From Sycobia sp. Sy_11 (Eukaryota > Arthropoda > Insecta > Hymenoptera > Epichrysomallidae), in the NCBI GenBank assembly GCA_018907035.1, contig JACCIC010000005.1, forward strand, positions 1,307,501-1,371,500: DNA of 64,000 nt, given 5' to 3'. Positions within the stretch are counted from its first letter, which is position 1, and the number at the start of each line of letters is the position of its first letter. A program made the position numbers and the translations under genes. The notes beneath the pieces were generated by a model. That model had not been told where the DNA came from, made no database searches, and saw nothing but the letters and a program-made list of their open reading frames with translations. Below, in pieces: positions 29,301 to 39,179 of this stretch.

Positions 29301-30247
29301 CACTCCATCTCTCTGGATAATAAATCTATATTAATTTAATGAGGATATGAAAAAAATTAATATATTTGTAGGACCAGGTAGAACATTAAAATCATTCTAT
29401 AATCACCATAGTTATAAACTAGACTGCGCGCCCTAAGGGACACCTTCTGCTTCTTGAAGTACAAATGAAAAGAGTGAGATAGTGGATCAGACATGCTATT
29501 TCTCTCGTTCCTCAGGAAGTGGGATGACTTGAGGAGTCTATTATAGAAAATCATAGCTATGCTATGATACCTGATAATACTTGTCACGTGTCACGACACA
29601 GATTACTTTGATATAACCAGAGTTGACCAGATTTAACTTAAATTAGAAGTAGGAGCGCTATCTATCGTCAACGTTACTTCACACTAGAGTGTTAATCATT
29701 TCGAAATATGCCGTCCTTCTAGATGAATTCTTTCTCAGATTATACTTCAAACATACTTCACTTCAAACCATAAAAGTATATAAACGTATCAGCTGATTAT
29801 CGGCTTACATCGGTAACTTGACAGTAACGATTATGGTAACAGTAGGCAATAACTGTCAATAATATAACGATAACAGTTTCAATTTTAACTTTCATATCAT
29901 GTTTATAAGGTTAGGTTTCATATAAACAATACATCAAAAACAAATTTGGATCGTCATATTTTGACGTAAATATTTTGATTATACTTATATAATTATATTC
30001 AATAGATTTAAGACATATAATTATTTTAAAAAATTTTAAATTAATTATGCATATGCTCTTTTTAGCTTCTTTGAAAGCCTCACGATCTGAGAATAATCGT
30101 GATAAAGTTTATTTGTTGATATATATAAGACATGCATTGAATACACAAATCTATATTTTGTTTTTCGAATCATACATGCGATTATAATTTATATAATGAA
30201 TATTTTATAATAATAATTATTATAAAGCTTTCTGAAAATTTATTACA
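20336..30247. other. AT-rich non-coding stretch
   Basis: No gene is supported across about 9.9 kb. The open frames are short and made of AT-biased codons. Visible content: a LINE remnant at 25,391-25,585, a short imperfect duplication at about 28,698-28,775, a partial duplication near 27,835-27,925, and a possible retroelement tail near 29,216-29,320. The unseen 5' UTR exon of the secreted-protein gene may lie at its left end. Confidence 0.5.
25391..25585 (-). pseudogene. LINE C-terminal zinc-knuckle fragment
   Basis: This 64-codon frame reads like the extreme C-terminus of a non-LTR retrotransposon ORF2 of the R1/Jockey/I type. A leucine-rich HDRLLYHINKI stretch is followed by C-x2-C-x8-H-x4-C spacing (CHICGEFSNISFHVLSDC), which matches the usual gag-knuckle-like tail. 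The reverse transcriptase part is absent upstream, so this is a 5'-truncated relic. The assignment rests on a short motif. Confidence 0.5.
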
Positions 30248-31329
30248 ATGTTCTCACAATTTAGAAAAATAATAACAAAATGTAAAATTCAACAAATTCT
30301 AGGCTATACTGTGAATAACTTGAAAAGAGTAAGTAAAATGAAATTTTTACGATTTAATAAATTTATTTTAATGAATTGTTTAAATCTAAAATAGGAATTC
30401 TTAGAGAATAAATACCACGTGCATCATTCGACAGTTCCATTTTATATTGCTGCATTATGGAGTATTGCAAAGAGAAATGATACAGAGAAGTCTTTGACAA
30501 ACAGGGAATTCCTCTTAGCCAAAGCTGATGCCTTGTTTGATCAAGAAGAATACAATGAAATTTATAAATTACTTAGTAGCTATAAGGTAATCATTAGACT
30601 TAGAATTAGTTAATTGTATTTCTAAAGTTTCAATATTTCTAAATTGTTATTAATTTTGTAGGATAATAAAGATGTTGAAATATTGTGGCGATTGAGTCGA
30701 GCACTATATAAAATGTCTAAACTAGAATCTAAAATGACTGAAGCAAAAAAGCTAGTTTATGAAGGCTATGATTTGATATTGCAAGCCCTTAAGTTGCAAG
30801 AAGATCATTGGGCTGTTCATAAATGGATAGCTATTTTACTAAATTCTAAGACAACTTATGAAGGAACTAAAAATAAAATTAAAGAGTTGTACAATATTAA
30901 AAGTCATATGGTGGTAAGTTGATATTTTAACTTTATCTAAATTTATAATATATATATTTACAGTTGAATACATTTTTACAGAGGGCTGTGGAATTAAATC
31001 CAAAAGATGCTAGTACACTTTATATGATAGGTAACTGGTGTTATGAAATTGCTGATTTAGCTTGGTATCAAAGAAAAATAGCATCACTTATCTTTGGTGA
31101 GCCACCCATTTCTAGTTTTGAAGAAGCTTTGGAATATTTTGAACGTGCAGAATACGCGGAACCAAATTTTTATGGTCAAAATCTATTAATGCTTGGAAAA
31201 ACATGTTTAAAACTTAATAAACAAGAAGATGCAATAAAATATTTAAAAATGGCTTCCGAGTTTTTAGCTAAAAATGATGATGATCAAGAAGCTAAACAGG
31301 AAGCACAAAAAATGTTAAGTAGTCTCTGA
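30248..31329 (+). CDS. RMDN1: regulator of microtubule dynamics protein 1-like (RMDN1/FAM82B family)
   Basis: Four exons splice in frame: 30,248-30,328, 30,395-30,586, 30,662-30,913 and 30,964-31,329. All have GT..AG introns of 50-75 bp, and together they give about 296 residues. RMDN1 proteins are about 310 residues of TPR-like helical repeats, known to associate with microtubules and mitotic spindle poles. The family signature is clear: ELNPKDASTLYMIGNWCYE, then AWYQRKIASLIFGEPP, then FERAEYAEPNFYGQNLLMLG. The first exon is short and basic and gives the only upstream ATG in frame. In exon 4 the upstream of two AG acceptors was chosen because it keeps a family-like link before the AVELNPKD motif. 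No lesions are visible, so it should be an active single-copy host gene. Confidence 0.92.
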
Positions 31330-33974
31330 TGTAAGTATGATCTATATTTATTTTCAGAAATAATGTTAATGAATACCTACAAAATATAATAGAAATACCT
31401 AATTATGCAAATTTTCTAATATTGTACTGAATATACTTTGTAAACTGAAACAATACAAGAATTTCTGATACTTTTTAATTTTGTAAATATTGAGATGATA
31501 TATTTCTGAAGAAAAGTTTGCATATGTTGAATTTAAAATGAAACTTGATAATTTGTAAGTTTTTTGAAAAATAAAATAAAAAATTATTTTTGTATAAGTA
31601 TTTAACAATTTTTTTAGATACATTGATAAATCTGTAAAAATTTGAAATACTTCTAATCTATTTCTTTTTATTAGTATATAGGATATAGATACACAAAATC
31701 AGATTTTCTAATTTTTTATTACATCTGATTGCAGATTGGGAAAAACTGTACAAAATATGAGCAAATAATATTTTACCAAACTACTAGTGAATTTTTGTCT
31801 GCAAATACAAAATGAGTTTAATGGTTCAATATTCACAAAGAATTTTTGCTCACCTAGTGAACTTTTCAAATATAGAAGCAGTGAGATGTGTTTATTGCAC
31901 TAATAAAACTTAAAGTAGGAGATAAAAACGTGCGAAAGCTTGAGAAATGTACTCTTAGACGTATCATTTTTCAATGATACAGAAATTTATTCAGTTAAAT
32001 GCGAATTTGATTTTTTATTTTGAATCAATTTCCAGATTCTTTAGTGATGTGTATAATAATATCTATATAACTGTTTATTAGATATGTGATAATCTAACTT
32101 GTCTTCAGAGTGCTATTATGTACTTTGATCATTTTTGTAAAATTTTATATAAAATACATTTTACAAAATATTGAATGTATTGACTGAAGATTTAAGATGT
32201 GCTGTATATTTATTAAAATGTGATATAATATTTTAGAACTATTTTTTAAAGATAAATTAATTTAAATTAATATTATATATTGAGAATGAAAGAGCCAAAA
32301 CTGCAAAGGATAATTTAAATAAATTTTGTGAATTTAGTGAAGTGTGTTTGTTTAAAACAATTTTTAAATGTTAAAAATTAAATGTATTGTGTGAATGTTG
32401 GTCATTGAAATCATACTTTTTAGAGAACAAAGACTTTCATTTATTAAATTAAAGAACAGAAAATATATTTAATTTATTTGTAATTTGATAATAGTTTTCC
32501 TAAATAAGAATAATTTCATAATATTGTATATAGATTGTTATGAGTAGGGTTTTCAACCAAAAAAGTGAAAAAATTACAGTGAAAAGGTTTAAATGAAAAA
32601 GTCAAAATTCCTCCATAAAACACAAAAAATATTGTTTTCGATTTATAAAAATATACTATTGGTATCATAGAGAATAAAAAATATTATACTCATAGAGTAT
32701 GAAAAACTATCTTACATAAATTGTGGTATCCATTATCTCAAAAATAATTTCATTTTGTCAGTTATTTCATGAATAGTAGTATTCCTAGCCATTGTTTGAT
32801 GATGTGGGTGAGCTTACTTTTTCCACAAGTCAACGTACACCTCACTGCCTTAAGAAATAATGATCACAGTGGAAATAAATAGATGTGATATTCTGAAAAA
32901 CGTAAAGTTCAGATTATTTATATCCTTAAAACAAAACATACTTTTCCTGTCTTTCGATATCAGATTGCCTTTGTAATACAGTATAAAAATGTAAAAATAT
33001 TTTGTTCTCATTAAGATAAAAGTAAGCACCTGATCAAATTGATTTGAAAGAATGAATTGCTTTTTTGATAAGGATTATACATGGAATTTATTTTGTTTGG
33101 ATCAAAATCTAAACTAATTACATCTACATTTTGTAGATTTTTTACAGTACTGTCAACTCAAACCATTCTGTTCAGCATGATTTCTCGGCTTTCATAATGC
33201 AAAATACCATTCCACGTTAGTATGTAATTTTAAAAATGAAAATTGTACTTATATTCACTATTGTAAACTAAACTAGCAAATATTTTTATCACTCTTACAG
33301 TTTTTCTAAAAGAATATGATTATAATTATAATTATATAATGACAGTTAAACTGTCCTTGTTTTATAATGACACTCGTTGAATATGAAATAAAAAACTACT
33401 ACTAAAAGATTTAAAAAAATAGAAAATTATTCCAATAATTGTCGTTGACAAAGGACAATCTAAATGGCCCTACTACCAAATTTACCGAATCTATATATCT
33501 ACGTCATCAAGCGTTTCAAACCACTTCTATTTATTTTTGTAGCGATGGAAAGTTAAAGGAGAGTAATTTTTTCTTAGAAAACAAATTCTTTCCTACAACG
33601 GTTAGTATTGGAAAAAAATAAAGTTACTTGAATGAATCTTATGTATTCAGTCACAAGTGCATTTGTTAATTTATCAAAATTGCAATCTTAATTTATATAA
33701 ATTATCTATTTATTCTTAATAAAGAATCTTATTGGTTCAAATTTTATATTCTCGACGATTTACAATCATATATTTATATATAATTCGTAAATATTAATAT
33801 TGCTAACTTCATCCCTATAATTTATATTAATGCTTAATAACACCTTATATAAAATTATAATTATAATTAATTATTACAGAATATGTTTTCTGCATATGAA
33901 TACTAGATTATTGTTAATAAATTACTGTAAATTAACCTATTTATAGTATGATGCTGGATGCTTAATCAAATATT
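31330..33974. other. AT-rich intergenic stretch
   Basis: The first few hundred bases are probably the 3' UTR of the RMDN1-like gene; AATAAA-type words occur near 31,569. I see no gene in the rest. The frames at 31,399-31,623 and 33,439-33,621 are AT-biased and unsupported. Confidence 0.5.
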
Positions 33975-33987
33975 TTAAATTTATTTC

Positions 33988-34202
33988 TTTTTTTTTTTTT
34001 TTTTTTATGTTATTTAACGTCGCTTTATTTATGCTTCCAATTATCAGTGCTAATCAGCGACGGAGGTCTACGATGCGTTTGTAAACAAAGCACATGTAAA
34101 TAATTACAGCGGTGCCTGTATCAATCGGCCGAGACCGGGATTTGAACTCGGATCACCGAGTTAGTAGTCCTTCGCTCTAGCGATCGAGCCATCGTAGGCC
34201 TC
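33988..34202 (-). mobile_element. tRNA-derived SINE
   Basis: Read on the minus strand, the 215-bp element starts with a tRNA-like head. It has an A-box (TGGCTCGATCGCTAGAGC) and a B-box (GAGTTCAAATCCC) at normal spacing. An unrelated body follows, then a poly-A tail of about 19 bases at 33,988-34,006. A 13-bp target duplication, TTAAATTTATTTC, flanks it exactly at 33,975-33,987 and 34,203-34,215. The tRNA part does not close a proper acceptor stem, so it is not a functional tRNA gene. The perfect duplication points to a fairly recent insertion. Confidence 0.9.
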
Positions 34203-34276
34203 TTAAATTTATTTCATTTTATCATTTAAGTTCTACTTTATAGTTTGCATATGTATATACATACGAATATATACTG

Positions 34277-34321
<45 letters not shown>

Positions 34322-34879
34322 GTTCCCAATTTATTGATTTAATATTAATGTAAACTATGCTCTGATGAGAAATTTTTCTTGGAAATTACTGACATATAAC
34401 TGCTCTTTATCTTTGTATGTTTCGGCGTCGTGGCCGTATTGTCCATACTACGATATCCACTTTCTTTTCGTGATATATTGGTTATATATTTGTATTTGTG
34501 TCTGAAAGTAATGCGAATCTGAAATGTAAGAAATTATATGCTTAATAGAAGATATGAAATGAAAAAGAGAGGAAGACAGATAGACAGATTCTTCTAGAAT
34601 ATATGCACTGACTGGAAAACCAGGTGGACGTCTGAGAATACTAGAGAAGGAAACCTATACCTGAAATGAAAACGAAGCCAAACAAGTCGTAGTGCCCATG
34701 TACGAAGGAGGAATAAAGCGGGGAATTTCGTTTAGGCTATTCACTGCACTTCTTCTCGCCTCCTCCCCCAGTTTCTTCGCTCCTCCGGTGGTGGATATAA
34801 TAAATAATTTATCCTTCATTGCAGCATCGAAAGCGCAACTTATAGTTCTCTGTTTCGAACGATGCGACTATAATAATAA
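34203..34879. other. intergenic stretch with AT microsatellite
   Basis: Contains an (AT)n run at about 34,279-34,319 and nothing else I can identify. Confidence 0.6.
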
Positions 34880-35262
34880 TTGTTCGCGCCGCTTACATTA
34901 TAATAGAAAGTTTCAAGTCTTATATGCCTGGGTACTGGCATTCACTTTTGCCTTACTGAGACGGACAACGAAATGCCAATATAAGTTCCAATACTACAGA
35001 TGAGGACTGGCCTTTTATGCTTCAGTTTTGTGTCCGCAATCAAGTTTGGATACTGAGAAATATAAGTAAGGCATGCCTCCGAGATGGGGGCGATTTTTCA
35101 GAGTGCTTCTAAACTGCTGTTAAATACGCTAATTTTACTTGCTTATGAGCATATTGAATTATAGACTTGGAGAAGCCGTTTTAGCTTACCGATATTACTC
35201 TTGAAAGCTATTGAAATCCTACTTGACTTATAGACTTTCAAACAACGAAGTGGCACAGACAT
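34880..35262 (+). repeat. left copy of a direct repeat flanking the Polinton
   Basis: About 380 bp align in the same orientation with 58,110-58,476. Long shared words include AAGTTTCAAGTCTTATATGC, ATATAAGTAAGGCATGC and TTTTAGCTTACC. Both copies end together at ACAACGAARTGGCACA. The copies differ by scattered substitutions and small indels, so this is an older repeat and not a target duplication. Confidence 0.85.
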
Positions 35263-35293
35263 TTTTTGGTCCTTCAAGCCGAATCCTTGCCAT

Positions 35294-35600
35294 CAACACA
35301 CAGTATATTGCTCAATTTCAGAAGCATATACTAATGCATATAGATTTATGCTGTACGCGCTTGACTTGGCTTTCCGTTTTGTTTGTACTTAAATCGACAC
35401 GCACAGTATATCGCTTATTGGAGGAGCATATACTAATACATATAGCTACAGTGCGTATAGCTATAGTGTTCAGTAACTATACGCGTTCTACTAAGCTTTA
35501 CGTCTTTTGCTGTGTTTAATTCAATACGTACAGTATCTTCCTTAATAATATACTAATTACTTACTTAAGCATATACTAAACATTATAGTTAAAAAGAATA
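35294..35600. repeat. degenerate tandem repeat of about 110-130 bp units
   Basis: Three units each carry a word like CAGTATATYGC or CAGTATCTTCC followed by AGCATATACTAATRCATATAG or a variant. They start near 35,297, 35,401 and 35,529. The repeat fills the gap between the left direct repeat and the Polinton terminus and has no counterpart on the right side. Confidence 0.6.
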
Positions 35601-35668
35601 CCGAAGAATTGTTAGTGAGTTAGAAACGGTGCTTAGATTTATAGATGAATTTCAAATCCAATACGTCT

Positions 35669-35812
35669 AAGTAGATAGGCTATAGGCATTTTAGCACATA
35701 GGCATTCTGGCACACCTCCCCCCCCCCTTAAAAAGTGTGCTATACCTCCAACTAGGTCACGGGGAACATGGCACACTTTACACGCGAGTATACTTTGGGT
35801 TCTCTACTAGAG
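35669..35812. repeat. Polinton left terminal inverted repeat
   Basis: It starts AAGTAGATAGGCTATAGGC and ends CTCTACTAGAG, and is the reverse complement of 57,937-58,077 with a few substitutions and a length change in a C-run. Inside it, ATAGGCATTYT-type words repeat twice. Confidence 0.93.
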
Positions 35813-36984
35813 GCGAGGGATGGGTCATTTTTCATTATCAGTCCCACGCTTTGTATCTTCACGATTTCGACAGAGTATAATATCGATGGCAATGGAAAAG
35901 GGAGTGACTATGTAAAACCAACATCATGGTATTCTATTTATTTGAACAATTTTCCACTTCTTGGAAGGAGCATGAGAGAGGATTGGAGTAGAGGCGAACA
36001 CATGCACCTCTTGTTATACTGAATGTGGTTAACTCATCAATCAGTATATTCTCGTTTCCTTTGATGGGTGTAAATGAATATTATTATAACACAATACTAT
36101 ATAATGAAATCATGATATTTTTCTTTGTCGATACCACGCTTTGTATCTTTTTTCGACTCCGTATAACGTATATGGGAATGGAAAAGGGGTATAACGTATA
36201 TAGGAATGGAAGAGGCTCCAAACCGTGGACAAGGCTCCCCGTAACCGTCACACCACCCAAGGACGGTATAACAAGTCGATGGACTTGTTCAGGGAAGAGG
36301 TGCCGAGAAGGTCGACAACGCCGATCCCGATTGCGGCAGCCTCCTTGGCGAGAGCAGTTACGCCCTGCCTGGAGAGATGCCGATCACATTCACCCGAGGT
36401 CAATCGACGTCAAGCTACCACTGATTGGAGAAGCATGCACAAAAAATTGCAGCAGATAGCAGACACGATTCTACAGGTTGTAAAAATTGCCGAAATGGTC
36501 GAAGCAATGGAAAGAAAAGATAAATTTAAATAATATTTAAAAATTAAAACTTCAAATTGTTTAAAATTTATTTATAATTAAATTTATTTGATTTCTTTTT
36601 TTATAGGCAAGAGTAGTCATGGACGAAGACCATCGAAACGTCGGGGAAGCCACGAAGAAAGCTGTAACAGAAAAAGATTAGCTACGATCACTAATCGTCC
36701 ACGAAGCTCTCCGTGGAAAGTATTTGCAGCAGCAGCAACAGCAGTAGCAGCAGCAGCAGCAGCAGCATTGAGGAGATAGATCCTCCGGCAGGTCCGAGAA
36801 TCATCTCGGACATAATTTAAAAAAAAAATATAAAAATTGTATATAAATTGTAAAATAAATTAATTAATTTTAAATTTTAAATTAAAAATGTAAATGTAAA
36901 AAAATTATAAAATAAATTATTTAATTTTAAATTTTAAATTTTAAATCTTTTTATTTCCTTTTATCCACTTCCTATCTCCAATTT
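35813..36984 (+). pseudogene. unassigned segment with a broken spliced-looking ORF
   Basis: The first part holds an internal duplication: CACGCTTTGTATCTT and GGAATGGAAAAGG words recur about 290 bp apart (35,849-35,910 and 36,137-36,210). A GC-rich frame at 36,225-36,533 (102 codons, Arg/Pro/Ala-rich) ends in a charged helix-like tail. After an AT-rich gap with a good acceptor (TTTTTTTATAG at about 36,595-36,605), a second frame reads VVMDEDHRNVGEATKKAVTE. It then reaches a stop, VHEALRGKYL and a poly-Gln run interrupted by another stop. I do not recognise this protein. It may be a captured gene or an unusual Polinton gene. The last roughly 150 bp are duplicated AT-rich filler. Confidence 0.35.
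36727..36768. repeat. (CAG)n run coding poly-Gln
   Basis: About 14 CAG-type triplets with CAA and TAG interruptions. It lies in the unassigned ORF left of the gypsy element. Confidence 0.9.
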
Positions 36985-37495
36985 TGTCTCCCGGTGGCTT
37001 TTCTGAATTATTTCCTATGTGAAAAAGAATTACTTTATCAGAAGTCGGGAGCGCCCGTTCTTCTGAGTCGGTAATTTTTTAACTTTTTTCTTACGAGTAA
37101 AGGGGTTTTTCCTTTGGTCTCGTGAAAGAGTTTTTTTCATCTAAGAAAATACAGAATTTTACCGGTCGGTAGATGACAGTTCTCTTCCTCACTCGGGAGG
37201 TATCCTTCCTCGACGAGTGTCGAAAATGAACCGTGCTATTTGCAAAATTTAGCGTACTTTTATACAGGGCAAAAGTACGTTAACAAAAATCTGATTGGTT
37301 ATTATTTATTTTAAAATACGGTAATATTGTTCTTATTGGTTAAATTACTTTATTCTACCTATTCTACTCTATGTTGTGTTTGTTTATTTATAGCAATCAT
37401 TTCGTGTATATATCTGACTGTTATTATGATCTTAAAATTATAATAATTCTTGTCACGGTAATAATTTAATTTATCCTACTCTTTTTCCCGTTACA
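36985..37495 (-). repeat. gypsy 3' LTR
   Basis: On the minus strand it runs from TGTAACGGG to GGGAGACA, with the canonical TG..CA ends. It is about 98% similar to the other LTR and the same length. Confidence 0.93.
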
Positions 37496-37573
37496 TTTCT
37501 CCCTCTTTTCGGGAGCGGAAATTTATCTATTATATCTAACGTAAATTTTTACTTCGAACGATCGAAAGTATTG

Positions 37574-38407
37574 TTACTTTTTACTTACGTTTTTTAAGGC
37601 GGTAGCTCGTCGCACCTGTCCCGTTTCTCTTACAATTCTCAGCAGGTACCGGGTATCCCCGATACGCGCCCGGTAGCGTACATATCCCTGTCCATATAGT
37701 AGGACTTGTCCATCGGGAAGTTGAAATTTATTCATTGCTCTGCTGGGTGTCGCCATATCACAGTCGGGTGTCGTTGGTCGTTTTTGTGCTTCGGCGTCCT
37801 TAATTTCTTTGCTTAATTCCATCGGAATTATTTCGGGTGACCATGGCCGCTTTCGAGTGTTTTTATACGGCCCCCTGAAATCTTCTTTTTTTAGTTTTGG
37901 CGTGGCTGGACGATTTTTATTTCTGTCGTTGTCTTCCTCCGAGTCCTCTGATGTAGACGAGGATTCTGTCGATGAAGACGACGAGGATGATGACGACGAT
38001 GGCGACGATGACGATGATTACGACGATGACGACGATTACGACGAGGATGATGATGACGAGGTCGACGAAGGTGATGGGCAGATGTCAATCACCTCCGGGG
38101 TGTTTGTTGATTCTTCCCCGTCATCCTCGGTTAGATCGATGATCTCCACGGCTGGTAAGTATGGACGGGGTGCTTCGAGGACTATTCTTCGGTTACCTCT
38201 TAGGATCTCGTCCTGTATTATTTTTGGCGGTTGTTTATTGTTTTTGGATGTAATTATCCGTGGCCTTGTCGGTTTTCTCGTTGTTACATCGTTCATTGCG
38301 GCAAGGGTTGATTTGACAATTTCGTCGAATGTCTCGTCAGCAATCATTTCGATACTACGGTCGAAGGCTGGACGAGTTCCTTTATTTATACTAACTTTTA
38401 TAAACAA
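37574..38407 (-). pseudogene. gypsy 3' ORF, acidic/serine-rich protein
   Basis: A frame from 38,407 encodes about 123 residues and includes VEIIDLTEDDGEE, an acidic SUMO-interaction-like sequence. It then enters a poly-Ser run encoded by TCG/TCA triplets, where a TAA stop breaks it at about 38,036. The same frame context resumes beyond the run (EDSEEDNDRNKNRPATPK) and continues into an 82-codon frame ending at 37,574. That last part contains RYRARIGDTRYLLRIVRETG and overlaps the segment also found at 43,319-43,512. The function is unknown; its position is that of an env or accessory ORF3, but it has no signal peptide or membrane span. Confidence 0.5.
37950..38080. repeat. GAC/GAT triplet repeat (poly-Ser on the minus strand)
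   Basis: An imperfect triplet array. On the minus strand it encodes serine; on the plus strand it gives a misleading poly-Asp frame of 223 codons. Confidence 0.85.
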
Positions 38408-38691
38408 AACGCGACTTTCGATCGTCCTCGTAAGCTTTCCGTTTTATTTATGTTCGATACATTTTCGTTCGTTACAATAATTTAATATAATAATTTGGAT
38501 TTGGATCTATTTATTTTAATTATGATTCGTGATTTTAAATTTGGACAAAAATTAAATTTACAAGAAAGAAAAAAGTTTTACCTTTATTCGGTCTCACTGA
38601 TGGTGTCCGATTCAGATGGGTCATTTAGACCTTCGTCTGGTAGACGCCATCTTATTCGTCGTCTTTCTTGGCGTACAATTCGTCTTCTTTC

Positions 38692-39179
38692 TTATCTCCT
38701 ACGTTGTACTGTCGGCGACCTTCTGTGCAATAGTATTATATACCCTATGAGGGTAATTGCTTCCATTCCAAATACTATTTCCGCATCGGTCTCTTCATCT
38801 ACTACTGCGAAGTGGCTGTTGAATTTACGGCCGTGACACGTAAAGGTTACTTGCAGTGTATAGGGTGATCTCACATTTTGATGTACCGATGGACACGTCG
38901 GTACATAATATTGTTGTTTTCGTACAATCCATGGGTGTTGGAGGCATCTCTTCTTTGTAATATTTCACCGATTCTCGGTGAGATTGTTGTTATTAGCGAG
39001 GCTGTACTTATGAATGCCCTTGTATGCCACCCATAGCACTCAATGGCCACGCTTAATTCTAAGAATCGGTGATATAGCTCCAATTCGACCGGATGGCTTT
39101 CCATGGTTGACTGTGCGCCTTTAGATGATTTACCGTGTTTATATTCGTTTTCAGGATGAAAAATCATCTGATATTTCAT
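38692..39179 (-). pseudogene. second retropepsin-like domain in the gypsy element, active site lost
   Basis: Two frames (39,179-38,871 and 38,874-38,692) overlap at ATGA and look like one domain split by a frameshift. The first contains CYGWHTRAFISTASLITTIS, which aligns in form to the retropepsin start (usual ...xIDTGASxTxIS). Here the catalytic D-T-G is S-T-A (Ser codon at 39,006-39,008). The second ends FAVVDEETDAEIVFGMEAI, the usual C-terminal strand of that fold; compare GMDAL at the true protease-RT junction of the same element. A protease-like fold downstream of integrase is not the usual gypsy order. Its function is unknown; it may be structural or a duplicated relic. Confidence 0.5.

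Noticed and set aside
34118..34202. tRNA gene on the minus strand
   Set aside because: A and B boxes are good, but the acceptor stem does not pair properly, and the unit has a body, poly-A tail and target duplication, so it is the head of a SINE.
37809..38480. 223-codon plus-strand open frame with a poly-Asp run
   Set aside because: Shadow of the poly-Ser triplet repeat in the gypsy minus-strand ORF3; the minus-strand reading has the plausible protein context.
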